DNA of 17,693 bases, from the NCBI GenBank assembly GCA_947173755.1, contig CAMWGM010000008.1, positions 1 to 17,693 on the forward strand, read 5' to 3'. Shown here in pieces: positions 6,730 through 15,025 of this stretch (the first letter of the stretch is position 1; the number at the start of each line of letters is the position of its first letter). The DNA is from an uncultured Muribaculaceae bacterium (GTDB lineage Bacteria > Bacteroidota > Bacteroidia > Bacteroidales > Muribaculaceae). The notes below the pieces were generated by a model that was given only the letters and a program-made list of their open reading frames with translations, did not search any database and was not told where the DNA came from. Made by a program: the position numbers and the translations under genes.

Positions 6730-7866
6730 ATGGATACTCTTGCATTCTTACAGGCCTACTGGTGGCTTTTGATTTCGGTGCTCGGCGCATTGCTGGTATT
6801 TCTGCTCTTCGTTCAGGGAGGTCAGTCGATGATCCGTTGCGGTGTCGACGAGCAGCAGCGTCAACTGATGGTTAACTCGCTCGGACGTAAATGGGAGTTC
6901 ACTTACACTACACTGGTGGTGTTCGGAGGAGCGTTTTTCGCCGCTTTCCCCCTTTTCTACAGCACAAGTTTCGGCGGTGCATACTGGCTGTGGATGCTGA
7001 TCCTGCTCAGTTTCGTGCTTCAGGCCGTCAGTTACGAATTCCGTCGCAAACGCGGGAATATCTACGGCACCGGCACCTATGACGCATTCCTTATGCTCAA
7101 CGGATTTGTCGGATGTGTGCTGCTCGGAGTTGCTGTCAGTTGCTTCTTCATCGGCGGACAATTTACGGTCGTGAAGACGAATATTCTCGATCATGCCGCG
7201 CCGGTCATCTCCAACTGGGCACCCTCACACGGACTCGAGGCCATTGCCAATCCCTTCAATATGATCCTCGGACTTGCCGTTTTCTTCCTCGCACGCACGC
7301 TGGCTTGTCTCTATTTCATCAATAATATTGACGATCCGGAACTGAGTACTCGCATGCATCGTCGCACCTTGATGAACGGTCTGGTGTTCGCCCTCTTCTT
7401 TGTGGCCTATGTCGTCATTATCATGATGGCCGACGGCTACCGAATGGTTGACGGCAAGATTGAGCAGGTGAGCAATATCTATTTCCACAATCTTGTTGAT
7501 ATGTGGTGGTTCGGAGTGCTTTTCCTTATCGGAGTTGTGATGGTGCTTTTCGCCATTTTCAAGACTGCATTCTATCGCGGCTGGCGCTGCGGCATCTGGT
7601 GGGGCGGTATCGGAACCGTAGTGGTTGTGATATGCCTTTTCGGCATAGCCGGTTATAATGGCACGGCCTATCTCCCGTCGCAGATCGACGCTGCATCTTC
7701 GCTGACAATCGCCAACTCATCGTCGTCGCTCTTCACACTCAAGGTGATGGCATGGGTTTCGCTCGTCATCCCGTTCGTACTCGCCTACATCTGGTATGTC
7801 TGGGCTAAAATGAACTCGACTCCTTTGAGCGAACAGGAACTCGAAAAAGAGTCGCACACTTATTGA
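6730..7866 (+). CDS. cydB: Cytochrome bd ubiquinol oxidase subunit II (CydB)
   Basis: CydB is the haem-free partner that pairs with CydA in the membrane. The 378-residue product is almost entirely hydrophobic, with about eight or nine membrane helices. Family features include the N-terminal helix LISVLGALLVFLLFVQGGQSM (residues 13-34, with the conserved GGQ turn), GRKWEFTYTTLVVFGGAFFAAFPLFYS at about 52-78, and the basic loop FRRKRGN near 103-109. The final helix ends LAYIWYVWAKM before a short charged tail. The ATG at 6730 is 19 bp after the cydA stop, and the operon ends 20 bp downstream at a strong hairpin. No short CydX-type reading frame lies between the stop and that hairpin. Confidence 0.97.
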   Translation: MDTLAFLQAYWWLLISVLGALLVFLLFVQGGQSMIRCGVDEQQRQLMVNSLGRKWEFTYTTLVVFGGAFFAAFPLFYSTSFGGAYWLWMLILLSFVLQAVSYEFRRKRGNIYGTGTYDAFLMLNGFVGCVLLGVAVSCFFIGGQFTVVKTNILDHAAPVISNWAPSHGLEAIANPFNMILGLAVFFLARTLACLYFINNIDDPELSTRMHRRTLMNGLVFALFFVAYVVIIMMADGYRMVDGKIEQVSNIYFHNLVDMWWFGVLFLIGVVMVLFAIFKTAFYRGWRCGIWWGGIGTVVVVICLFGIAGYNGTAYLPSQIDAASSLTIANSSSSLFTLKVMAWVSLVIPFVLAYIWYVWAKMNSTPLSEQELEKESHTY

Positions 7867-7885
7867 TCTTCTTTCATTATCTAAA

Positions 7886-7933
7886 AGCGTCGGGCCGAAG
7901 GTGAATATCACTGCGGCCCGACGCTAATCTTTT
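7886..7933. terminator. Bidirectional terminator between cydB and pyk
   Basis: Positions 7886-7897 form a perfect 12-bp stem with 7914-7925 (AGCGTCGGGCCG and its complement). The 16-base loop holds a second small hairpin, GTGA (7901-7904) pairing with TCAC (7908-7911). A T-rich run (TCTTTT, 7928-7933) follows on the rightward strand. On the leftward strand the stem is followed by TTTAG. It therefore suits both converging genes, cydB (stop 7866) and pyk (stop 7948). Confidence 0.88.
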
Positions 7934-7947
7934 ATCCGTCCCGACTG

Positions 7948-9378
7948 TTATTTTTCGGCGGCGAAAAGTTCTTCGGGTGTAAGAATCTCAAGAGCACGGA
8001 CACCTTTGGCGGTACCGGTGAGGTAGGCCACACGATCGTCGGGTGACAGGTAGCCCTGAGCGACAATCTCGCGGAGTGCGCTGATGGAGTACCGTGGATA
8101 GGAGCCCGGCATATCCGACATGTGCGTAGACCGGTCGTAATAAGCGGTGATACCGTAACTGAGTGCCAGAAGGCGCGAAACCTCGAGATTATGGCAGATG
8201 GCAAAAGTCGGGTTGTTGCCACGGAAGGACGAGATGAGCCGGGCGGTCAAACCACGGAACGAGTCGGTAAAGATGGCCTTCGTGCCGACGATATGTTCGG
8301 ATTTCACAGCCTCGCGGGACAGGAACGTTGTAGTGTTTGCATCAACCAACGGGGGCACGTACATCTTGGTCCTGAGTGAAGACTCGACTTCACGCGCAAC
8401 GTTCGTCATGGTCCTGACGGCTTCCAGTGGATATTTTCCGTAGGCGGTCTCACCTGAAAGCATCATCGCATCGGCACGCTGGTAGACAGCGTTGGCGACG
8501 TCGGAGATCTCGGCGCGTGTGGGACGCGGATGCTCGATCATCGTGTGTAGCATCTGTGTTGCGACAATCACAGGCTTGTGAGCCTTGATGCACTTGTCGA
8601 TCATCATTGACTGCATACCGGGGATACGCTCGGCGGCAACTTCGATGCCGAGATCACCACGGGCAACCATAATGCCATAGGAAGCAGCGAGAATCTCATC
8701 GAAGTTATCGATACCTTCCTGATTTTCGATCTTCGAAATGACCTGAGCGTCAGAGCCTAATGACGAGAGAATCTCTTTTACCTGACAGACATCCGCTGCT
8801 GAACGGACGAACGAGTGGGCAATAAAATCGACACCAAGATCAACCGCATAACCGATGTTTCGCTTATCGCGCTCGGTGACGGCCGGAAGATCGACCTTGA
8901 CACCGGGGAGATTCACACTTTTTCGTGAACCGAGCCGACCGTAATTTTCGGCACGCGCTGTGACCTTGTCGCCATTGACGGATAAAATCTCGAAAGCCAG
9001 TTCACCGTCGTCGATAAGCATCCGGTCGCCGGGATGAAGACACTCCGCGATGCGGGAATAGTTCAGACAGATCTTATCGGAAGAAGTGATGCCCTCAGGA
9101 TCGCCGCAGACACTGACTTCAGTTCCGGGCTGATATTCAATGGGGGTGTCGCCGACGGTCACGGTAGTGCGGATCTCCGGGCCCTTGGTATCCATAATTA
9201 TTGCTAGAGAAGGATCGGCCTCACGGACATTATTGACGATTCGTGTAAATCCCTCGAGATCGAGATGGGCGGAATTCATGCGCACAACGTTGACGCCGGC
9301 TTCGGAGAGAGCCTTAATAAAATCCACATCACATCTCTTGTCGGAGACGGTAGCGACTATTTTGGTGAATTTTTTCAT
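7948..9378 (-). CDS. pyk: Pyruvate kinase
   Basis: This glycolytic enzyme transfers phosphate from phosphoenolpyruvate to ADP. The 476-residue product has the usual TIM barrel with inserted B domain and C-terminal allosteric domain. Visible motifs are DTKGPEIRT (63-71), catalytic Lys216 in ISKIENQEG, the Mg/PEP loop MVARGDLGIEV (237-247), ATQML (273-277) and MLSGETAYGKYP (306-317). Glu68 in DTKGPE corresponds to the Glu that marks K+-dependent kinases. Two N-terminal blocks differ from the textbook form: TKIVATVSDKR replaces the usual TKIVxTIGP, and RMNSAH replaces RLNFSH, so a K+-ligand serine is alanine (Ala37). I recall similar forms in Bacteroides, so this is likely lineage-typical. The ATG at 9378 is preceded by a likely -7 element and the gene converges on cydB at a shared terminator. 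Confidence 0.97.
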   Translation of the reverse strand: MKKFTKIVATVSDKRCDVDFIKALSEAGVNVVRMNSAHLDLEGFTRIVNNVREADPSLAIIMDTKGPEIRTTVTVGDTPIEYQPGTEVSVCGDPEGITSSDKICLNYSRIAECLHPGDRMLIDDGELAFEILSVNGDKVTARAENYGRLGSRKSVNLPGVKVDLPAVTERDKRNIGYAVDLGVDFIAHSFVRSAADVCQVKEILSSLGSDAQVISKIENQEGIDNFDEILAASYGIMVARGDLGIEVAAERIPGMQSMMIDKCIKAHKPVIVATQMLHTMIEHPRPTRAEISDVANAVYQRADAMMLSGETAYGKYPLEAVRTMTNVAREVESSLRTKMYVPPLVDANTTTFLSREAVKSEHIVGTKAIFTDSFRGLTARLISSFRGNNPTFAICHNLEVSRLLALSYGITAYYDRSTHMSDMPGSYPRYSISALREIVAQGYLSPDDRVAYLTGTAKGVRALEILTPEELFAAEK

Positions 9379-9406
9379 ACAAACGATCGAATTGATGAAA
9401 CTGATG

Positions 9407-9414
9407 CAAAATTA
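9407..9414 (-). promoter_or_regulatory. Likely -7 element of the pyk promoter
   Basis: The leftward strand reads TAATTTTG followed by GCA, a full TAnnTTTG match. It would start RNA near 9400-9403, about 25 bases before the pyk ATG. A TTTG at 9430-9433 is a possible -33 element, but the spacer is only 15 bp, shorter than the usual 19-21. No terminator is visible after rsgA (stop 9455), so read-through into pyk is also possible. Confidence 0.55.
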
Positions 9415-9454
9415 GCAATTATTTCCGAGCAAATGGTGCGATAATGATCTTTTG

Positions 9455-10405
9455 TCAATATCCTTTCCTATATTTATCGTCCTCGGAGTCGGAAAGAATT
9501 GAAAGATAGGAGGCAAAACGGCTTTCGGAAATGAGATGATCGGCGACAGCCTGACGGACAGCACATCCCGGTTCGTTGGTGTGTGTGCAGTCGCCAAACC
9601 GGCAGTCGGCGGAATACCGGAAAATTTCAGGGAAGAAGTGACCGACTTCATGACGGTCGAATTCTATGGTGCCGAAGCCTTTGACTCCGGGAGTATCGAT
9701 GATGTAAGATGGCTCGGGCATATCGGGAATCTCAAACATCTCGGAGAAAGTCGTGGTGTGCATTCCGGTGTCGTGGATATCTGATATGGCTGCGGTGGCA
9801 AGGTTGGCGCCGGGAATGAGAGCATTGATCAGGGTTGACTTTCCGACACCTGAATTTCCCGAGAAAAGAGTCGTCTTGCCATTTAGAACTGAGCGGAGAC
9901 CGTCGAGACCGTCGTGAGTTTTTCCGGAGACGTGGATGACGGTATAGCCGATCGTGCGATAGAGATGTGTGATACCCTCGAGATATTCCAATGCCTCGGG
10001 ATCGTCGACGAGGAGATCTGTTTTGTTGATGACCAGCACAGCGGGCACTCTGTAAGCCTCGGCTGTGGCAAGGAAACGGTCGATGAAAGTGGTGGAGGTG
10101 GTGGGATGAAAGAGGGTGATGATCAGGCACACACTGTCAAGGTTAGCCGCAAGGATGTGAGCCTGCTTGGATAGGTTGCTCGATCGGCGGATGATATAAT
10201 TGCGCCTCGGGGTGATGTCTGTTATATATGCTTTTTCAGTACCCGGATCGGAAAGGATGGTGACTTCGTCGCCGACAGCCACCGGATTGGTGGTTCGTAT
10301 ATCCTTCAGACGGAAATGACCTTTAACCTTGCAGTCGGTGACGGCACCGTCGGGGGTGCGGACGAGATAACTGCTTCCGGTGTTCTTGATTACGATGCCT
10401 TTCAT
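9455..10405 (-). CDS. rsgA: Small ribosomal subunit biogenesis GTPase RsgA
   Basis: RsgA is a circularly permuted GTPase that checks late maturation of the 30S subunit. The 316-residue product shows the three expected parts: an N-terminal OB fold (about 1-75, VKGHFR and VAVGDEV), a permuted G domain and a C-terminal zinc module. The permutation is visible: G4 NKTD (127-130) comes before G1 GNSGVGKS (183-190), then G3 DTPG (237-240). Switch-type HDTGMHTTT is at 211-219. The zinc ligands are Cys268, Cys273, His275 and Cys281 within CRFGDCTHTNEPGC. The gene begins 33 bp after the TPR gene and appears to be last in the lrp-led run. It ends about 20 bp before the possible pyk -33 element. Confidence 0.97.
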   Translation of the reverse strand: MKGIVIKNTGSSYLVRTPDGAVTDCKVKGHFRLKDIRTTNPVAVGDEVTILSDPGTEKAYITDITPRRNYIIRRSSNLSKQAHILAANLDSVCLIITLFHPTTSTTFIDRFLATAEAYRVPAVLVINKTDLLVDDPEALEYLEGITHLYRTIGYTVIHVSGKTHDGLDGLRSVLNGKTTLFSGNSGVGKSTLINALIPGANLATAAISDIHDTGMHTTTFSEMFEIPDMPEPSYIIDTPGVKGFGTIEFDRHEVGHFFPEIFRYSADCRFGDCTHTNEPGCAVRQAVADHLISESRFASYLSILSDSEDDKYRKGY

Positions 10406-10438
10406 AAAGAGGATGTTTCACTTTTCAACAACTGCCGG

Positions 10439-11260
10439 TCATTTCTTGTTCAGGAGCGGTTCGACACGTTTGGGGTCGATGCCGTGCTCAATGGCACGTC
10501 GTGCATCCTCGTCAGCCTCTTTCGGGCGATATTGCATTTTCCTGAGAACGGCGCGGTAGAGATAAAGATCGGGATCGGTAGGGTCGAGTATCATTGCTTC
10601 ACCGATATCTTCGGATGCACCGTGCAAATCCTGTGTCATGATGCGGCAGAATGCACGCTGACCGTAGTATTCGGCCTCGGGACGCGAGGCGATTATGCGG
10701 GTATAGAGCGGAATGGCGGCTGCATATTCTCCGCGTGTGACAAGGATTGTGGCGCGGGCGATGCGTGTTTCGTCCCTATCCGGAGCCATCTTCTCAAGAC
10801 GCACGATTTCTGATTCGGCCTCTTCAGGTTTGCCCATTCTGAGGGCGAGCATAGCATGATAGAACCGGGGTTCGATCAATGTGGAGTCGCGCTCGATAAG
10901 CGCGAGATAGTCGGAATCTGCTTCCTGGAAACGACCCATAGCGGTCAGCACCCGGGCTCGATTTTCCCTGATGCTGATGGAGTGGGGAGTCATATTGACA
11001 GCATCAGTGAGGTTGGAAAGGGCCTCTTCGTCGCGACCCTGATAGAACTGTGCCATGCCGAGATTGGATATCAGCATGACATTGGTCGGATTGGCAGGCT
11101 CAGACTTAAGGGCAGACATAAGATCCTTTTCGGCTTCGGCCCAGCGACCTTCGGCCATGGCTTTGTCGGCACGCCCGGCGAGTTCGAGATATGTTTCCGC
11201 CCGCAACGGGATAAAACAGAGTGTCAGCAGAAAACCGAGGAGGAGAGAACGGAGTGACAT
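10439..11260 (-). CDS. Secreted tetratricopeptide-repeat protein
   Basis: The 273-residue product has an N-terminal signal peptide (MSLRSLLLGFLLTLCFIPLRA, cleavage probably before ETYLELA), so it should reach the periplasm. The rest, about residues 25-265, is a run of roughly seven tetratricopeptide-like helical hairpins with the usual small, aromatic and alanine positions. Examples are AMAEGRWAEAEKDLMSAL, NLGMAQFYQGRDEEALSNL, RVLTAMGRFQEADSDYL and ILVTRGEYAAAIPLYTRI. TPR solenoids bind peptides or other proteins, so a scaffold role is likely, but the partner is unknown. It starts 15 bp after the AraC-type regulator and is 33 bp before rsgA. The short T-run between araC and this gene (11267-11273 on the complementary strand) has no GC-rich stem and is not a terminator. 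Confidence 0.92.
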   Translation of the reverse strand: MSLRSLLLGFLLTLCFIPLRAETYLELAGRADKAMAEGRWAEAEKDLMSALKSEPANPTNVMLISNLGMAQFYQGRDEEALSNLTDAVNMTPHSISIRENRARVLTAMGRFQEADSDYLALIERDSTLIEPRFYHAMLALRMGKPEEAESEIVRLEKMAPDRDETRIARATILVTRGEYAAAIPLYTRIIASRPEAEYYGQRAFCRIMTQDLHGASEDIGEAMILDPTDPDLYLYRAVLRKMQYRPKEADEDARRAIEHGIDPKRVEPLLNKK

Positions 11261-11275
11261 GAGGGGAGAAAAAAA

Positions 11276-12121
11276 TTAAATCTCGACGAGCGATGCACGA
11301 TATTGCCGGGGTGACATTCCGGTGAGATGTTTGAAATATTTGCCAAAGAATGACTGATTGGCGAAATTAAGTTGAGCGCTTATCTCCTGGATGTTGATTC
11401 CCGAAGAACGGAGCATAAGTTTGGCTTCGAGTATGACACGCGAGTCGATCCATTCGCCGGTGGTTTTCCCACTGACCTCCTTCAGGACCGCTGAAAGATG
11501 TTTGGGGGTGACGAAGAGTTTGTCGGCATAGAAGTTGACCGTGCGCTCCTTGCGGAAATTGTTTTCGAGGATCGATATAAAATCGGTGAGCAGTTCCTCA
11601 CGACGTGTTTTGCGACCACCTTTATTAATACGTGAGGCATATATGCCGAGCACGTCGTAGAAGAGAAGTTCGCAGCATGCGGCCAGCGACATGGCGCTGT
11701 AGGGACGATCGGAGTAGCGGCGCAGATGACGGTTGAGCACACGGTAGCCGATGCGGAGCGTGTCGAGTTCGTCGTCGGTAATGTCGATGATGGGGTTCTC
11801 AGTGTAGTGGAGACTGTAGGGGACGAGATAATGGAGAGACGGCAGAACTTCGTTGAGTTTGGATTCGGTGACAACAATGAAGAATCCTTCGAAGTCCTGA
11901 CTTTCGAAGCATTTGGCAATACGGTGTCCCGGCCGGAGCACCATCACCTGGGAGGGAGACATCTGACGCGGTTCGACATCGACGATTGCAGAGATGTGGC
12001 CGCGTGTGCAGACACATAGCACCATCGACTCGAGGCGCGTGGGGAAATTGATGAACGTAATCTCACGCAGTGAGCGGAACACTGCGATGCTGGGTTGCTT
12101 ATCAGATTGACCTTTTGTCAT
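11276..12121 (-). CDS. AraC-family transcriptional regulator
   Basis: The 281-residue product has the standard two-part layout. About residues 10-160 form a cupin-like sensor region (for example MSPSQVMVLRPGHRI at 54-68), without a motif that tells the ligand. Residues of about 180-278 are the AraC DNA-binding domain with two helix-turn-helix units. The first is near 195-216 (VNFYADKLFVTPKHLSAVLK) and the second near 243-266 (NIQEISAQLNFANQSFFGKYFK), followed by the family signature GMSPRQYR. The ATG at 12121 lies 15 bp beyond the stop of the glycosyltransferase gene, and the gene is 15 bp before the TPR gene. It therefore lies inside the operon rather than facing a divergent target. Its target genes cannot be told from the sequence. 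Confidence 0.94.
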   Translation of the reverse strand: MTKGQSDKQPSIAVFRSLREITFINFPTRLESMVLCVCTRGHISAIVDVEPRQMSPSQVMVLRPGHRIAKCFESQDFEGFFIVVTESKLNEVLPSLHYLVPYSLHYTENPIIDITDDELDTLRIGYRVLNRHLRRYSDRPYSAMSLAACCELLFYDVLGIYASRINKGGRKTRREELLTDFISILENNFRKERTVNFYADKLFVTPKHLSAVLKEVSGKTTGEWIDSRVILEAKLMLRSSGINIQEISAQLNFANQSFFGKYFKHLTGMSPRQYRASLVEI

Positions 12122-12136
12122 TTTTTGGGAAAAAAT

Positions 12137-13138
12137 TCAGTTTTTCAGACCAGCAAACGTGTGACGGGCCCGCAGATAGTAGTCAAAGAGGATATTGACG
12201 GGAACATCGAGGAGATTTTGCACGGGTGGCGACGGATTGTCACGCCTCATTCTGCGAAAATCCCGATGGGCTTTGAGAATTGCTGCGGCATCAGCCTTCT
12301 GTCCACCTATCAGAAATCTGAACCACGCAACCGTGTCGAGCAGACGTCTGCGGAAGAGCAGACCGCGTCTCACAGAGCGAGGGAGATTCTTATGGAGCAT
12401 CAGAAGGGAGTTCCTGAAGTTGAGATAGGTCTTGCGGGGATCTCCGACCGGAAGACTTCCTCCACCGAGATGATAAACGCGCGAGGATGGTACGGCCCAG
12501 ATATGGCCACCGCGGAGACGCAGACGCCAACAGAGGTCGATTTCTTCCATGTGAGCGAAAAAATCGGAGTCCAGACCACCCGCGTCGAGATATTCGCGGG
12601 TCCTGACCATCAGTGCCGCCCCCGATGCCCAGTGTATCTCGATTGGAGAATCATACTGTCCATGGTCATCTTCAACGGTGTCGAAGATACGTCCGCGACA
12701 ATATGGGTAGCCGTGACGGTCGAGAAAACCACCGGAGGCTCCGGCATACTCAAACTTCTCCGGCTCGTTATCCGAAAGAATCTTGGGCTGCACTGCCACG
12801 ACGTCGGGATGCTCTTTCATGAAGTCGAGAAGAGGGGTTAGCCAGTCGTCGGTGACCCGGACATCGGAATTGAGAAGCACCACATATTCATAGCGGGCGG
12901 ATAGACGAGAAATGGCTTCGTTATATCCTCCGGCAAACCCCAGATTTTCAGGAAATGCCATCACCTCGACAGTCGGGAAACTGTCGGCGAGCACTTGTAG
13001 CGAGTCGTCTGTCGAACCGTTATCGGCAACAATAACATCGGCTATCTCCGACGGGGTATTGGAGAGAACGGAAGGCAGATACCGGCGCAGAAGTGAGGCT
13101 CCGTTCCAATTGAGTATTATGACGGCTACTGGTTTCAC
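12137..13138 (-). CDS. Glycosyltransferase family 2 (rhamnosyltransferase-like)
   Basis: The 333-residue product is a GT-A fold transferase that should add a sugar from a nucleotide-sugar donor to a growing glycan on the cytoplasmic side of the membrane. Motifs in order are VIILNWNG (6-13), VADNGSTDDS (37-46), the ENLGFAGGYN loop (64-73), the metal-binding LNSDV (89-93), WASGAALMVRT (170-180) and the acceptor/catalytic block FFAHMEEIDLCWRLR (193-207). This set is typical of GT2 enzymes of the WbbL/rhamnosyltransferase type. There are no membrane helices, though a basic C-terminal third (RSVRRGLLFRRR) could bind membrane. The donor sugar is not predictable. It starts with GTG at 13138, sharing 4 bp (GTGA) with the mtaB stop, and the AraC gene follows after 15 bp. 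Confidence 0.94.
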   Translation of the reverse strand: MKPVAVIILNWNGASLLRRYLPSVLSNTPSEIADVIVADNGSTDDSLQVLADSFPTVEVMAFPENLGFAGGYNEAISRLSARYEYVVLLNSDVRVTDDWLTPLLDFMKEHPDVVAVQPKILSDNEPEKFEYAGASGGFLDRHGYPYCRGRIFDTVEDDHGQYDSPIEIHWASGAALMVRTREYLDAGGLDSDFFAHMEEIDLCWRLRLRGGHIWAVPSSRVYHLGGGSLPVGDPRKTYLNFRNSLLMLHKNLPRSVRRGLLFRRRLLDTVAWFRFLIGGQKADAAAILKAHRDFRRMRRDNPSPPVQNLLDVPVNILFDYYLRARHTFAGLKN

Positions 13139-14451
13139 TCTTGGAGAGAAGCGTTGGAAAGTTCGACATCTATGGGACTGCCGATGAGGACCGGGCGGAT
13201 GGTGTTGGCAAGATCAGGACGTGACTGTTCGAGACGGACACGCAGATAATTATCCGTTAGGCCTTCTGACGATCCGTCGGAACGGAGATGCTCTATGAGA
13301 ACCGGACGGACCGAATCACTGAAACGAGCCGTGAAGTCGGAAAGTTTACGGTCGGAAAGTTCGATCATGATGCGTGTGCGGCGGTGTTTCTCCTCCTGAC
13401 TTACCTGATGGTCGATTTCGAGTGCTTTGGTCGCTGGACGCTCGGAGTAGGTGAAGACATGGAGACGCGAGATGTCGAGATTTTCTACAAAATTGCGGGA
13501 TTCTTCGAAGCACTCTTCTGTCTCTCCGCGTGCTCCGACAATAAGATCGACACCAATGAAAGCATCAGGAAGAAGCCGACGGATAGTTGAAACCTTTGAA
13601 GCGAAGAGGGATGTATCGTAACGTCGACGCATCAGTCGTAGCACCTCATCGCTACCGCTCTGCAGCGGGATGTGGAAGTGAGGCATGAACGCGCGCGAAC
13701 TGGCGACGAAAGAGATGATTTCATCGGTGAGAAGGTTGGGCTCGATGCTGGAGATACGGTAGCGTTCGATGCCTTCGATCTCGTCAAGGCGGCGACACAG
13801 ATCGAGGAAAGTCTCGGGGGAGCCTTTGCCGAAATCGCCGACGTTGACACCGGTCAGAACAATCTCTTTTCCGCCTTCTGCCGCAACGGCACGAGCCTGC
13901 TCGACACACTGATCGATCAGTGCCGAACGTGAGCGACCCCGTGCCATGGGGATAGTGCAGTAAGTGCAGAAGTAGTCACAGCCATCCTGCACCTTGAGGA
14001 AATATCGGGTGCGGTCACCCCTGGAACATGAGGGAGTGAAGACACGGATATCCTTGGTGGGAGTATGAAATGAGACCGAGTGGGGAAGATGACCTTCCTG
14101 CAAATCGCGGATATACCGAGGGAGGTCAGCCTTTCGGTCGGCTCCGGCCACGATGGCTACTCCCGGAAGAGCGCTGATTTCGTCAGGCTTCAACTGGGCG
14201 TAGCAGCCGGTCACGATGATGCGTGCGTCGGGGAAGCGGCGGGCAAATCCACGGATTGCCTGTCGGCATTTCTTATCGGCCACTTCGGTGACCGAGCAGG
14301 AATTGATGACCACATAGTCGGGCTCATCGCCCTCGGCTGCACGCACAATGCCGAGTTCATCCTCAAGCCTTGCGGCAATTGTGGATGTCTCGGCAAAGTT
14401 GAGTTTGCAGCCGAAGGTATGATAGAGAGCGGTGAGCGGTCGAATGGGCAT
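13135..14451 (-). CDS. mtaB: tRNA t6A37 methylthiotransferase MtaB
   Basis: MtaB is a radical-SAM enzyme that converts t6A37 to ms2t6A in tRNAs reading ANN codons, stabilising codon-anticodon pairing. The 438-residue product has all three parts. The N-terminal methylthiotransferase domain carries cluster ligands Cys15 (TFGCKLN), Cys52 (NSCSV) and Cys83 (VTGCYAQ). The radical-SAM core has CDYFCTYC with Cys158, Cys162 and Cys165. A C-terminal TRAM-like RNA-binding segment lies at about 370-432. TFGCKLNFAET and the downstream FHIPLQSGSDEVLRLMRRRY are characteristic of MtaB rather than MiaB or RimO. The ATG at 14451 is 13 bp after the Lrp-type gene. The stop is fused by a 4-bp overlap to the GTG of the glycosyltransferase gene, suggesting translational coupling. 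Confidence 0.96.
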   Translation of the reverse strand: MPIRPLTALYHTFGCKLNFAETSTIAARLEDELGIVRAAEGDEPDYVVINSCSVTEVADKKCRQAIRGFARRFPDARIIVTGCYAQLKPDEISALPGVAIVAGADRKADLPRYIRDLQEGHLPHSVSFHTPTKDIRVFTPSCSRGDRTRYFLKVQDGCDYFCTYCTIPMARGRSRSALIDQCVEQARAVAAEGGKEIVLTGVNVGDFGKGSPETFLDLCRRLDEIEGIERYRISSIEPNLLTDEIISFVASSRAFMPHFHIPLQSGSDEVLRLMRRRYDTSLFASKVSTIRRLLPDAFIGVDLIVGARGETEECFEESRNFVENLDISRLHVFTYSERPATKALEIDHQVSQEEKHRRTRIMIELSDRKLSDFTARFSDSVRPVLIEHLRSDGSSEGLTDNYLRVRLEQSRPDLANTIRPVLIGSPIDVELSNASLQE

Positions 14452-14464
14452 CGGGAAGTTGCAG

Positions 14465-14929
14465 TTAGTCCTGAGGGAGGATAGGCATGGTGCGCTTGAA
14501 GACCTCCTTGAACGATATGAGTGTCTCGGTGCGACCGGTGTCGAGGCTGAGACGATTGTGGATCACATCAAGAAGGTGTGCGTTGTTGGTAGCGTAGATC
14601 TTGGCGAAGATATCGTAGGTGCCGGTGGTAAAATGGCACTCGACCACTTCGGGGATCTCCTGAAGGCGCTGGATGACCTCATCGTATTTCGTGGGGTCGT
14701 TGAGGATGAAGCCGATGTAGGCACAGGTCTCGAAACCCATTGTCGAGGGATCGAGAATTGTCTCAAAACCTTTGATGATGCCCGAGGCAGTGAGTTTCTG
14801 AATGCGCTGATGGATAGCGGCTCCTGAAACGCCCGTCTCGCGAGCGATTTCGAGGAAAGGTTTGCGAGCATTAGAACTCAACATCTCAAGGATTTTGAGG
14901 TCAAGATGATCAAGATGCTGACGTGACAT
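14465..14929 (-). CDS. Lrp/AsnC-family transcriptional regulator
   Basis: The 154-residue product has the usual Lrp/AsnC size and layout. An N-terminal winged helix-turn-helix starts HLDHLDLKILEMLSSNARKP, with ARETGVSGAAIHQRIQKL (29-46) as the recognition unit. The C-terminal RAM effector/oligomerisation domain spans about 68-150, including the signature TGTYDIFAKIY (102-112). It ends ISFKEVFKRTMPI, as I recall for Bacteroides members. Such proteins form octamers or hexadecamers that sense amino acids or related small molecules and often repress their own gene. It is the first gene of the long leftward run, only 13 bp before mtaB. About 100 bp upstream lies a palindrome with a promoter element at its centre, so autoregulation is likely. 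The effector is unknown. Confidence 0.94.
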   Translation of the reverse strand: MSRQHLDHLDLKILEMLSSNARKPFLEIARETGVSGAAIHQRIQKLTASGIIKGFETILDPSTMGFETCAYIGFILNDPTKYDEVIQRLQEIPEVVECHFTTGTYDIFAKIYATNNAHLLDVIHNRLSLDTGRTETLISFKEVFKRTMPILPQD

Positions 14930-15025
14930 AGGATTGTTGGATATATAAGTAAGTGTTTGGATGAATACTGATGAGTCGGTAAGATTTAAAGGGGTGGGGA
15001 ACTCTGCGGTTCAAGTGCCTTGCAA

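Noticed and set aside
12121..12135. T6-GGG-A6 hairpin just before the AraC gene
   Set aside because: Only A-T pairs with a 3-base loop, too weak for a terminator, and expected in AT-rich gene junctions.
12095..12841. Rightward frame of 248 codons opposite the glycosyltransferase
   Set aside because: It is antisense to a gene with all GT2 motifs; no promoter or family features.
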